Assembly (NCBI RefSeq): GCF_017829975.1
Contig: NZ_JAEEGA010000027.1
Span: 1 to 44,000 of the forward strand
Length of the DNA stretch: 44,000 nt
Source of the DNA: Vagococcus allomyrinae
GTDB lineage: Bacteria > Bacillota > Bacilli > Lactobacillales > Vagococcaceae
Direction: 5' to 3'
Made by a program: the position numbers and the translations under genes. Every line of letters starts with the position of its first letter. Position 1 is the first letter of the stretch. Below are positions 26,220 to 35,304 of this stretch, in pieces. Below the pieces are notes generated by a model. The model did no database searches. It had not been told where the DNA came from and worked only from the letters and a program-made list of their open reading frames with translations.

Positions 26220-28355
26220 ATGAAAATAATTACAGTTAAAAGTTTGTTAAATGAGGATAAATCGTTAATTTCTGAAAGTTCATACAACTCAATAAAGGCA
26301 AATGGAAGAATGTGTACTAAAATTAAAATATCTATAGAAAATCAGTTGAAGCACCATTTTCATAAAGTTATTTATGTTAGTGGAAAGAAAGGGAAACCCT
26401 CTCATTTTATAGTAGAAGATAAGAAAGTGGTTCCTGATGTGTATAAAGCTCATGGAAATAAGCCTGTGATACTTCAAGGTGATTTAAATGTAGTTCTTAA
26501 TTTTATTGGTAAGCAAGAACCTACGAAAATAGTAGGGAAAGGTAAAGAGGTAGAAAATGGATTTACCGTAAAGCAAATTTTTCAAAATGCTTTTAATTTA
26601 TCTGATGTAGATATAAGTGTTAGAAATTGTTATGTAGAAAATTACTTTGATTTAGATGCTCTGATGATGGTAGAAGAGCACTTGGATGAAAATAGTAGGC
26701 AAGAAATAGATTGTGACACATTGATTAATTATTATGAAGGGTGGTTCAAATCTCTAGCAACTCAATATGTCGTAAAAGCTCTAGATAGTGTTTGTGTAAA
26801 TTATAGTAAATCATACTATTCATATAGTGATTTTACTTACGATGAAGAAGAAGACAAAAAATTAATAAAGCCCAGCTTCAAAAATATTTCTGAAGAAGAA
26901 TTTAATGTTTTTAAAGATGAAAGGAAAAAGTATAGAGAATCATTGGCTGATGATTTGAAAAGAAGTGAAAAAGATAGCGAAATAAAAAAGAAAATGGAAG
27001 AATTATATAATTATAGTCAAGTATTTGAAAAATATGTATTTTCTGATAATAAGAAATTAGTTAATGATGATTTTGATATTGTAGAATGTAACCAGAGACT
27101 TGAAAAGAGACTTATTAGGCTTGCTACTGAAAGACAAAATAAATATAAAGTAGATGGCGACCCAAATCCAGTTGAATTTGTAACATTTAGATTAAAAAAA
27201 TTTGATGAATACGCATTATTTTGCGAAAAATTCTATAATAAATTGTTTAAGATAAATGCTCACGATACTAGTAATGAAGGTTTGTACGATTCTGGAAGCA
27301 ATCCCCAAAATAATGTGTGCTATTTATTAGAAAGTTATCGAGAAAATAAAAAATTAAAGCAAAAAAGAGATAAAGAGAAAATTGTAAAAAAAGTCTATCT
27401 CTCGGACAACAGTAAGGAACTATTTAATAATAGACAAATTAATGATATGCGCATTCTGGGTGATATCAATTTATTTGCTAGAATTGTGGAAAATTATTAT
27501 GAACATACAGAGGAAAGTTACGAAGCTTATAAAGAAACTTCTTGTAAGAAGATAAAAGAATTAGGTAAGCAAAAACTGAATACGTTACACCAAAAAATAC
27601 GGGAACAGCTGGAAAATAGATATCTTGAAAAGCAAAAAGAACCAAGTTGGCTAGAATTTTTAGAAAGTAAGAATGATGAAAACCAGTTGGAGCCTAAGAA
27701 GACTGAACATAATCATGAGGACACTAAAAGCAGTACTATTATTGTTTATGAACAATATGATAGAAATAAAGAAATTGAAAATAAAAAGCAAAATGATAGG
27801 TTTTTAGAAACGTTAAAAGGTAGCAATAGTCATGAGTCTAAATTGAGAGAGTTGGGGATTGAAGATTCTGAGGTTTACAAATATCCAAAACTATTTGTAG
27901 CAGTTGCAATCATTAGCAATGAGACCCCCTTTACAAAGGGAGCTTATAGAAAGTACAGAGAAACAAAAGATTTAAAACTAAAACAACTGGGGCAACGAAA
28001 AATAAATGCTATATCTAAAAATGAGTCTGGTAAGCGTGCGATAAAAACATTTGAATTAGACTATGAACGTGAAGAAAAAGAATGTTTTAATGAAATGATG
28101 AGTCTAATTAATTGGGAAATAGAAAATCTAGTTCATGAAGAGGATGATTTAGAAACGAAATTAAGTACTATAGATTTTATATTAGAAGGTAATAAAAGAT
28201 ATTTTAGTGAAGAACTATTCAATAGTCTGAAACGAGAGACAGATAAAATACAGAAAGAAATTAGCGAACAATATCATAAAACAAGAAAGTTTCGTTTGAA
28301 AAGAGGGATAATAAAATATTTTTTTAGATACATGGATTTAAACACAAAAAACTAA
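26220..28355 (+). CDS. Large orphan protein with internal repeat, 711 aa
   Basis: AAAGGAGAAGG precedes the ATG. The protein is soluble, very charged (Lys/Glu rich), A/T-rich in codon use, and has no recognised domain. Two stretches, near residues 417-460 and 556-600, are similar: YEAYKETSCKKIKELGKQKL and YRKYRETKDLKLKQLGQRKI share Y-x-x-Y-x-E-T ... K-x-LG-x-x-K-x-N. N-terminal residues 1-110 look like a small mixed fold (HHFHKVIYVSGKKGKPSHFI). It is ended by a good terminator and lies between the octamer locus and a Sin-like resolvase. Possibilities are a plasmid-type replication or partition protein or a defence protein; neither is supported by a motif. Confidence 0.75.
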   Translation: MKIITVKSLLNEDKSLISESSYNSIKANGRMCTKIKISIENQLKHHFHKVIYVSGKKGKPSHFIVEDKKVVPDVYKAHGNKPVILQGDLNVVLNFIGKQEPTKIVGKGKEVENGFTVKQIFQNAFNLSDVDISVRNCYVENYFDLDALMMVEEHLDENSRQEIDCDTLINYYEGWFKSLATQYVVKALDSVCVNYSKSYYSYSDFTYDEEEDKKLIKPSFKNISEEEFNVFKDERKKYRESLADDLKRSEKDSEIKKKMEELYNYSQVFEKYVFSDNKKLVNDDFDIVECNQRLEKRLIRLATERQNKYKVDGDPNPVEFVTFRLKKFDEYALFCEKFYNKLFKINAHDTSNEGLYDSGSNPQNNVCYLLESYRENKKLKQKRDKEKIVKKVYLSDNSKELFNNRQINDMRILGDINLFARIVENYYEHTEESYEAYKETSCKKIKELGKQKLNTLHQKIREQLENRYLEKQKEPSWLEFLESKNDENQLEPKKTEHNHEDTKSSTIIVYEQYDRNKEIENKKQNDRFLETLKGSNSHESKLRELGIEDSEVYKYPKLFVAVAIISNETPFTKGAYRKYRETKDLKLKQLGQRKINAISKNESGKRAIKTFELDYEREEKECFNEMMSLINWEIENLVHEEDDLETKLSTIDFILEGNKRYFSEELFNSLKRETDKIQKEISEQYHKTRKFRLKRGIIKYFFRYMDLNTKN

Positions 28356-28384
28356 GATTAATTTCTTGGTTTTTTGTGCTTTTT
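28343..28384 (+). terminator. Terminator of the 711-aa gene
   Basis: CACAAAAAACTAAG (28343-28356) pairs with CTTGGTTTTTTGTG (28365-28378), one G-U pair, then CTTTTTG. The stop codon is in the left arm. Confidence 0.85.
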
Positions 28385-28487
28385 GAGTGTACCCTATCTA
28401 TACAATAGCAAGTCGTTGATATATAATGGTTTCAAGGTGTGCAATATACATGTTCATTATATATAAATTCAAAAGAGAGGTATTTCT

Positions 28488-29105
28488 ATGACAAAGATAG
28501 GCTATGCAAGGGTATCATCCAAAGAACAAAATTTACAGAGGCAATATGAAAAGTTTGAAAGTGTTGGCGTAACTAAGATTTTCTCTGACAAACTGAGCGG
28601 TAAAAATAATAATCGCCCAAAATTGCAAGAGATGTTAAACTATATCAGAGAAAGTGATATAATAGTTGTGACTGAGCTTGACCGTCTAGGACGTAATAAT
28701 AAAGAAGTCACTTATATCATGAATCAAATACAGGAAAAAAACGCTACACTTGAAATCCTCAATTTGCCTTCTCTGAGTGGTATACAGGACGATAACCTTA
28801 GAAGGTTGTTGAATAACCTAATCATTGAATTGTTCAAGTATACGGCTGAGAATGAGCGTAAACAGATACGTGAGAGGCAGAGGCAAGGTATTGAGATTGC
28901 TAAAGAAAAAGGTAAATATAAAGGGCGTCCTTTGGCGTATAGTGCTGACTCAACTGATAAACAGAAACGTGTAACATATAAAAAGATTGTTGAGATGTTG
29001 GGGAAAGATGTTCCTATCACTCAAATTTCAAAAGATTTAGGTGTTGCTAGGAATACGATTTATCGGATTAGAGATGAGCTGGGACGCAATGAGTTAATTA
29101 GATAG
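28488..29105 (+). CDS. Sin-like serine resolvase, 205 aa
   Basis: Begins MTKIGYARVSSKEQNLQRQY with the nucleophilic Ser in ARVSS; KIFSDKLSGKNNNRPKLQEM, ELDRLGRNNKEV, and GRPLAYSADSTDKQKRVTYK are close to staphylococcal Sin, a plasmid multimer resolvase. A C-terminal helix-turn-helix (TQISKDLGVARNTIYRIRDE) is complete. About 130 bp of A/T-rich DNA before the gene is where the Sin resolution site would lie; GAGAGG precedes the ATG. This second resolvase, with iteron-like octamers, suggests a plasmid origin for the central part of the element. Confidence 0.9.
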   Translation: MTKIGYARVSSKEQNLQRQYEKFESVGVTKIFSDKLSGKNNNRPKLQEMLNYIRESDIIVVTELDRLGRNNKEVTYIMNQIQEKNATLEILNLPSLSGIQDDNLRRLLNNLIIELFKYTAENERKQIRERQRQGIEIAKEKGKYKGRPLAYSADSTDKQKRVTYKKIVEMLGKDVPITQISKDLGVARNTIYRIRDELGRNELIR

Positions 29106-29284
29106 TGTGAAATACCCTAATTTTCAAAGTAGATTACTGATGATTTTTTTTCAAGAAGAAAATAGTTGTGACTCGTTAAAATGTAAATATTTAAAGAAAT
29201 TAATCGCTTTGAGAGGATTACGTTATCTTTTGCTGAGCGCAGTTGGTATGGAGTTAAAAATATTGGAGTGGTGAGGGATGAATT

Positions 29285-30106
29285 ATGACTAAACAAGAAA
29301 TTTTAGAAAAAATTGAGACTGAGACTGATTCTGTAGAAGAAGTAATTGAAAGTTTGCATTCGAGGAAAAAACTCCTCACAAATGAAGTGGAATCATATGA
29401 TGAATCCATTAAGTTTAGAAAAAATTGGAGCTTTGGTTGGACAATACTTATGGTCTTAACATTTAGTGGATTCTATTATATCTCAGTTTCTAGTAAAAAT
29501 AGTCTTATTTTTTTTCTCGTCTTAATTCTTTTACTTATTATTAGCTTACTTGGCTTAATTACAAATTTTGCAAGCAACGATAATGATAAAAAAAAGAGAG
29601 ATTTTTCATATCAAAATTTAATTGTTACGGAAGACCAGCTATTTGCGGATGAAATAACTCGAATGACTCAGGAAGAAAGAGCGGTTAGACAGTTGAGTAA
29701 AAGTCAAGCCGACCTTGATAGATATTATCAGCTGAATTTTGGGCATATTAATAAAATTTTTAAATTAGGAAAAAATATAATTATTCTCGGAACTATAATT
29801 GTAATGTTAACTTTGTTGTTTATCATTTTCAGTCCAAAGTCAGTTGATACACTGGTAGTAATTTTTGGCTTTCTGAGTGGGGTTTTAATTGATTTTACAG
29901 GGGCGGTATTTATCGTGATTTATACTAGAACAATTAAATCAGCAAATATGAATCAATATGGTATGTTGGAAACTAATCAGGCATACTTAGGAAATGTGCT
30001 AGCGTCACAAATAAAAAACGAGTCTTTAAGAGAGGAAACTCTTTCTGAGTTAGCTAAAAAGCTTATTGAAAAAGAGAAGATAATTAATTATACTGATTCT
30101 AATTAG
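29285..30106 (+). CDS. Membrane protein with TRADD-N-associated-like 2TM domain, 273 aa
   Basis: A short coiled coil (about residues 5-40) is followed by two membrane segments (about 48-66 and 72-92), then a cytoplasmic linker and a second pair (about 160-183 and 190-215). The second pair and its flanks (DRYYQLNFGHINKIFKLGKN, then SGVLIDFTGAVFIVIYTRTI) fit the pattern of the 2TM domain associated with TRADD-N in bacterial immune proteins: Y-H/YQ...I.. helix, acidic loop, and F..VI..RT. No catalytic motif is visible. It is the first gene of a four-gene cluster with AbiTii and HEPN proteins and could be its membrane effector. Confidence 0.65.
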   Translation: MTKQEILEKIETETDSVEEVIESLHSRKKLLTNEVESYDESIKFRKNWSFGWTILMVLTFSGFYYISVSSKNSLIFFLVLILLLIISLLGLITNFASNDNDKKKRDFSYQNLIVTEDQLFADEITRMTQEERAVRQLSKSQADLDRYYQLNFGHINKIFKLGKNIIILGTIIVMLTLLFIIFSPKSVDTLVVIFGFLSGVLIDFTGAVFIVIYTRTIKSANMNQYGMLETNQAYLGNVLASQIKNESLREETLSELAKKLIEKEKIINYTDSN

Positions 30107-30184
30107 TTGAGAAGGCTAGATACTAAAAGTATGATAACGTAATTTGTTAATTGTAAGACTAAAATTATACGAGGAGGAAATATA

Positions 30185-30808
30185 TTGACAAAAAGTCAGA
30201 TTATAAAAGATTTAGCAACGAATAAAATAAGTCTTGAGGAAACTTTACAAAGATTACTAATTATTACGAATGATTTAGATATTAATGAAATAAAAGTGTG
30301 GATATCAGGTGAATTAAATGGATATAGCAACATAACTATCCTTCCTAATTACCGTAAAAATGTAAGTCAGGTCATTAAATACTCTGGTATAAATGGTCGT
30401 TTTCAAATGACGAATCAAACATTACCAATTACAGCTTTTCCAGTGGAAGTAAGAGAAAAAATTCAAAACTCCACAATTATAGAAAGTATTAGCACAATAG
30501 AAAAAGTTTTAGTTGATGAAAGTAAGATAGGAATAGATTTGACCCAATTTTCAGGAATAATTTATGAAGAAACTGGCATTAAGTGTTATAAAATTTTTCA
30601 AGAGTACAGTCAAATTGCACTTTCAAGCATAGTTAGCAATGTTAAGAATAAAGTATTGTTAATTCTATTAGATTTAGAAAAAGAATTTGGTAATTTGGAC
30701 AGTTTAGACATAGAATCTGAAGCGATAACAAGGGATAAAGTTGAAAAAATACGTGACACATTCAGTACGATTTATTATGATGGAGTAGGGGAAAAATATA
30801 TTGGATAG
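30185..30808 (+). CDS. AbiTii-domain abortive infection protein, 207 aa
   Basis: A TTG start is preceded by GAGGAGG at good distance. The whole length fits the AbiTii domain: SLEETLQRLLIITNDLDINE, then the hallmark VWISGELNGY, LPNYRK, NGRFQMTNQTLPITAFPVEV, SISTIEKVL and a C-terminal helix SSIVSNVKNKVLLILLDLEK. AbiTii is found in abortive infection and other anti-phage proteins but its activity is not known. It lies 78 bp after the 2TM gene and overlaps the next gene by eight bases. Confidence 0.85.
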   Translation: MTKSQIIKDLATNKISLEETLQRLLIITNDLDINEIKVWISGELNGYSNITILPNYRKNVSQVIKYSGINGRFQMTNQTLPITAFPVEVREKIQNSTIIESISTIEKVLVDESKIGIDLTQFSGIIYEETGIKCYKIFQEYSQIALSSIVSNVKNKVLLILLDLEKEFGNLDSLDIESEAITRDKVEKIRDTFSTIYYDGVGEKYIG

Positions 30809-31382
30809 AGATATTAACTTGTTGATTATAGGAGCATTGATATCTTTAGTAACAACTTTGTGTGTACAGTTAATCCAATTGTATATTTCCAATTATCAAA
30901 AAAATAAAGGAAAAATAAATATCTATTTTAAGTCAGTCTATAGTTCAATTACATCTAAACCATGGGGAATTGATAAATCAAGTAATGGTATAATACTTTT
31001 AATACCATTGTGGATTGAAATTCAAAATACTAAAGGGAAAAATGAAATAGTGAGAGACTTGAATTTGTTTCTTTATAAAGACAATAAAAGAATAAAAAAC
31101 ATGGTTCAGGTTACTCACACATCGAACAGTGAAAAAACGGATTATTTTGGAGATGAGGGAGTGTATTCCTTTTTATTAGAACCTGAATCGATTAGAAGAT
31201 ATAAATTAAACTTTACGATTAAGATGAGTGATGTAAATGAAGAGTTTGATAGAATAAAAATTGGTTATTTTGATACAAAAGATAAGTATAGAGAATCAAT
31301 ATTATTTGAAACACCTGATGGATGGAAAACCATAAATACCAAAATTGATTCTGAATGGAGAAAGATGGTACAGTCTAGATAA
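30801..31382 (+). CDS. Membrane-anchored protein coupled to AbiTii, 193 aa
   Basis: Starts at a TTG eight bases before the end of the AbiTii gene, so translation is coupled. One N-terminal transmembrane helix (about residues 6-28, LLIIGALISLVTTLCVQLIQ) is followed by a basic linker and a strand-rich domain of about 150 residues (GIILLIPLWIEIQNTKGKNE, RDLNLFLYKDNK, YSFLLEPESIRRYKLNF), which is probably an Ig-like or C2-like fold on the inner side of the membrane. I recognise no family. Such anchored sandwich proteins sit next to Abi genes in other genomes (general impression). It may place the AbiTii protein at the membrane. Confidence 0.7.
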   Translation: MDRDINLLIIGALISLVTTLCVQLIQLYISNYQKNKGKINIYFKSVYSSITSKPWGIDKSSNGIILLIPLWIEIQNTKGKNEIVRDLNLFLYKDNKRIKNMVQVTHTSNSEKTDYFGDEGVYSFLLEPESIRRYKLNFTIKMSDVNEEFDRIKIGYFDTKDKYRESILFETPDGWKTINTKIDSEWRKMVQSR

Positions 31383-31429
31383 AATTCTGATTTTATTTAA
31401 CACAATATTAAGTATTAGGAGGAAAGAAT

Positions 31430-32254
31430 ATGTTTATAAGTTTATCAAAAGAACAGGAAGAGAAATTAAAGTTTGAGTTGATTTCTAAATCTACAAGGAA
31501 AAAGATGACTCGTTTAATTAGAGGAGATGTTAAGAGCGAGGATATGAATCAATTATTGTATAATTTAAATAAAAGAATAAATATAGCTCGTAATGTTACA
31601 AATAAACCTAAATATGTACTTGAGGTAGACACAAATGGTTTTTTTGAGCCCACAGAGATTATGTGGCATCAGTCTGAGATTGAGTTGATGATGCATGATT
31701 GTAATTCAATACAATTCATTGAGATAATTGCAGATTTTTTACAAGAAGGGTTAATTAGCTCAGATAAAGTAAATGCTATTCTAAAAGAGGATGGATATAT
31801 TTTCTATTACGAAATAACTAACGATTGTCTAAGTATAAAAATAGATGAATTAGATAATATTGACATTAGTGAAGCTGAGGTAATTCCAAACATCTCTACA
31901 CTAATTAAAAGAATGGATTTAGCGTTTTCTGAAGCGGATTATACCTCGGTCCTACATACAAGCGCAACAATTTACGAAACTCTTGCGAAAGATGTTTGTA
32001 ATAATCCTAAAGTAGAAAAAGAAACTCTAGGCTCTTTTTTTGGATGTTATAAAAAAAATTCTGTATTACCTGAACCAATTTTGGATTATATTTTGGATGT
32101 ATATAAAAGAAGAAACACTGAGCCGACCGCGGGACACGGTAGTCTAGAATCGCCAACTGTTACTCAAATAGAAGCAAGCGTATTGAAAAATTTAACTAGA
32201 GCTATCTTATTAATCGAACAAGAATGTAAGGTTGCAAAGTTGTATAATAAGTAA
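31430..32254 (+). CDS. HEPN/Abi-C type protein, 274 aa
   Basis: AGGAGGA precedes the ATG. Residues 1-170 are unrecognised. The C-terminal 100 residues resemble the Abi-C/HEPN region of abortive infection proteins: DYTSVLHTSATIYETLAKDV, ETLGSFFGCYKKN, and DVYKRRNTEPTAGHGSLESP with Arg228 and His236. HEPN ribonucleases use an R-x(4-6)-H pair; here seven residues separate Arg228 from His236, as in the Abi-C variant RN-x(4-5)-GHG. An RNase effector activated by infection is inferred. It is the last gene of the four-gene cluster, 47 bp after the anchored protein. Confidence 0.75.
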   Translation: MFISLSKEQEEKLKFELISKSTRKKMTRLIRGDVKSEDMNQLLYNLNKRINIARNVTNKPKYVLEVDTNGFFEPTEIMWHQSEIELMMHDCNSIQFIEIIADFLQEGLISSDKVNAILKEDGYIFYYEITNDCLSIKIDELDNIDISEAEVIPNISTLIKRMDLAFSEADYTSVLHTSATIYETLAKDVCNNPKVEKETLGSFFGCYKKNSVLPEPILDYILDVYKRRNTEPTAGHGSLESPTVTQIEASVLKNLTRAILLIEQECKVAKLYNK

Positions 32255-32902
32255 GATACTACGAACTAAAAAATGCATCCTAGTTAGTAGTACATAACAA
32301 TCTATTTTGAACAATGTGATAAACCAAGCTACTATGGTATGATTTACTTCAAATAAAAGAAAGTCTTATCTGACCGAGTAATTAAGTACAGTCAGAATTT
32401 AGCTGAACAAAAAAATTAGCTCTCACATTTTTTTTATTTTGTGAGAGCTTTTTTGATTTCAAAAATGATTTAATTAACCTATAAATAGGATTGATTAGTT
32501 TTATTTTAACAAGCTCGATGAAGACGGTATTCCAAAATGACGCTTCGGCGAAAGAATTGACCACTCTCTTTTTGTTTAAAAAATAACAGTGATATGATTC
32601 CCTCTCACGCCTTCACGCTCATATTTCGTTTCCATTTATTGTAATCTTCTACTGCTATTTTTTAAAAGTATTCCCCTTAAATTTGCAGAAGAACGATTTC
32701 TTCACACGGCTGGTAAAAAGCATTCAAGCTTGATTAGATAAAGAAGTTTATTATTACTTGAAAAAGATAAAGCGAATATTGTATCTGGATAGAGCCATTA
32801 AATCGTAATATAAGGTATAAAAATATTATGAGAATGAGTAATAGAATATTTCAGAAAAACTAAGGTGATAAAGAATCTTAGCCCTAATATAATCTTAGTT
32901 GT
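32255..32902. other. Gene-free stretch of 648 bp
   Basis: Contains the terminator of the defence cluster (32418-32455) and otherwise A/T-rich sequence with short frames lacking ribosome sites. A 60-codon minus-strand frame (32382-32564) is rejected. Confidence 0.6.
32418..32455 (+). terminator. Terminator of the AbiTii/HEPN cluster
   Basis: AGCTCTCACA (32418-32427) pairs with TGTGAGAGCT (32440-32449), followed by TTTTTT; A residues before the stem make it potentially bidirectional. Confidence 0.85.
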
Positions 32903-33802
32903 TTAACGGAAGATATCATATAAGATATCTTCAATATCATTTGACCAGTTTTCAAAGCTTAGATGAAGTGCAAAAACGCCTTTTAAAAATGAAGGAAGGC
33001 ATGTATTATTATCAACAAATAAAGGAACCACTTTTGTTTGTTCTGGATTGTTATAAACATAGTCAGATAAAAGTTGAGCCTCTTTTCCAACTCCACCTGA
33101 GCGAAATTTTGTTTTCTCTAAATAAGAACTATCGCAGAAAATAAAAACCTTGTTGTGGTTATCACGGTCAATTCTCTCCATAAAAAAATTGAGACTTTGG
33201 CCAGGTCTGACATGAGTTTCGTCGTAAATTACTTCAATGCCTTCATCTTTTAGAACAGTTGCTAGTTTCCTTACTTTATCTTTTGTCTCTGAAAACTCCC
33301 AGCTATAAGAAAGAAAAACTTTTGGTCTGGCTCCGATATTTTGATTTTCTAACATAGGTCTACGACTATCGATAATGTTGTAAATGTTACCATTTTTAAC
33401 AGCCCAATGAGTTCGATTGAATCCGTACCCCCTTAAACCAATTTGAAGACCATCCTGTAGTGTTAGTATATCTTCTTTGGAAAGCTCATCCGAAGTTTCA
33501 TAATGAATTACTATTTTGTCATTCTCAATAAAACATTCCTTGATTAAACCGAGGTATCCCATTGTAGGTAAGTTGTAATGGTCGACTGTATCTTTTTCGT
33601 ATAGGAAGAGGCATGGATACTGTTTGAGTTGTTCAAGATATTTACCATAAAGTGAAGTATTACCTTTTATAAATTCATTTCCGTGGGTTGATTCAAGAAA
33701 TCTATCAAGTTTAATTAAGCAAACTCCATTTTTCCATGCACCATTTTCGTTAGTGATGATTAGATTAAAAAGTGACTGTATATATTTATTTCCATACCTC
33801 AT
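32903..33802 (-). CDS. SEFIR/TIR-domain protein, 299 aa
   Basis: AATGGAGG precedes the ATG. Residues 161-299 form a SEFIR/TIR-like domain: KVFLSYSWEF, VRKLATVLKDEGIEVIYDET, HVRPGQSLNFFMERIDRDNH, KVFIFCDSSYLEKTKF and GVGKEAQLL with Glu241 as candidate catalytic residue. Residues 1-160 are a separate domain without a recognised family (YPCLFLYEKDTVDHYNLPTM, then GLIKECFIENDKIVIHYET). TIR/SEFIR proteins with an N-terminal sensor often act in anti-phage immunity by cleaving NAD. It faces the AbiTii/HEPN cluster from the other side, forming a convergent defence region at the right end of the element. Confidence 0.85.
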   Translation of the reverse strand: MRYGNKYIQSLFNLIITNENGAWKNGVCLIKLDRFLESTHGNEFIKGNTSLYGKYLEQLKQYPCLFLYEKDTVDHYNLPTMGYLGLIKECFIENDKIVIHYETSDELSKEDILTLQDGLQIGLRGYGFNRTHWAVKNGNIYNIIDSRRPMLENQNIGARPKVFLSYSWEFSETKDKVRKLATVLKDEGIEVIYDETHVRPGQSLNFFMERIDRDNHNKVFIFCDSSYLEKTKFRSGGVGKEAQLLSDYVYNNPEQTKVVPLFVDNNTCLPSFLKGVFALHLSFENWSNDIEDILYDIFR

Positions 33803-34432
<630 letters not shown>

Positions 34433-34460
34433 CTAAGTCAAAGTAAAGATTAATAACAGG

Positions 34461-34490
34461 GCCTTTAATTCTAGGATTAGAGGCTTTTTT
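34461..34490 (+). terminator. Original eno terminator
   Basis: GCCTTTAAT (34461-34469) pairs with ATTAGAGGC (34476-34484), one G-U pair, then TTTTTT. It lies 32 bp after the displaced eno stop codon. Confidence 0.85.
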
Positions 34491-34634
34491 AAGTATCTTC
34501 CATTAAAAAATTGCCAGAATCAGCTAAAGTATCAGATTAATTTGTTCGATAATCGGATTTATAAAAGGAAACAAGCACTTTATAAAAGAATATATGATAA
34601 AATAAGATAACACGTTTGAATAATTAATAAATGG

Positions 34635-34673
34635 AAAATGAGGATGGTGAAACTGAACCACCCTTATTTTTAT
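34635..34673 (+). terminator. Imperfect hairpin before the lipid operon
   Basis: AAAATGAGGATGGTG pairs imperfectly with CCACCCTTATTTTT. It may be a terminator or attenuator in the leader of the operon starting at 34701. Confidence 0.4.
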
Positions 34674-34700
34674 CGCAAAGAATAGGAGAGAAGGCCTGTC

Positions 34701-35294
34701 ATGATTGAAACCATAGGACAGATGTATATTACACTGATGCCGATTATTTTAGCAGGCATCTTCAATATGATCTGGTGCAAAACATCCTATTTTGCGTTTT
34801 TGGAAGTGCCCCTTGATCAAAATAAAACGCTAAAAGATGGGCGGCGCTTGTTTGGCAATAATAAAACTTGGAAAGGGCTGCTAGGTTATCTTTTTTTCGG
34901 GGCAGTTAGTGGCATTTTTTGGGGCTTGATTTGTCATTGGTTACCTGTTTTAGCAGACCGTAACTTTCTTTATGTGGCCTATGAGAATACCCTTCGTTAT
35001 AATGGCGTGATGGGAGCACTTTTTGGTTTGGCCTACGCCTTGTGTGAGCTGCCAAATAGTTTTATTAAACGGCGGTCAGGCATCATCCCAGGAAAATTAG
35101 CAACGAGTAAGGTAAGAATCCTTTTTTTTGTTCTAGATCAAATTGATTCTCTAATTGGATGCGTGCTTGTCTTGGCAATTGTCTATCCCATGAGTCTCGG
35201 ATTATATGTGGCGTTTATTTTTTTAGGAGGGCTAACACATATCGGTGTTAATCTTTTGTTGTATGGGCTTAAAATTAGGAAAAATGTTTTTTAA
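34701..35294 (+). CDS. CarS-like (CDP-archaeol synthase family) CTP transferase, 197 aa
   Basis: A membrane protein of five hydrophobic helices. KTLKDGRRLFGNNKTWKGLL near residue 43, NSFIKRRSGIIPGK near residue 117 and LDQIDSLIG near residue 145 are the conserved DUF46/CarS motifs; the archaeal enzyme makes CDP-archaeol from an unsaturated archaetidic acid. Bacterial relatives may activate other phospholipids with CTP. GGAGAG precedes the ATG. First gene of a seven-gene operon; the next gene starts ten bases after its stop. Substrate is not predictable. Confidence 0.8.
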   Translation: MIETIGQMYITLMPIILAGIFNMIWCKTSYFAFLEVPLDQNKTLKDGRRLFGNNKTWKGLLGYLFFGAVSGIFWGLICHWLPVLADRNFLYVAYENTLRYNGVMGALFGLAYALCELPNSFIKRRSGIIPGKLATSKVRILFFVLDQIDSLIGCVLVLAIVYPMSLGLYVAFIFLGGLTHIGVNLLLYGLKIRKNVF

Positions 35295-35304
35295 TGGAGG
35301 TATT

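Noticed and set aside
32382-32564. 60-codon minus-strand frame
   Set aside because: Covers the terminator of the upstream cluster and lacks a ribosome site.
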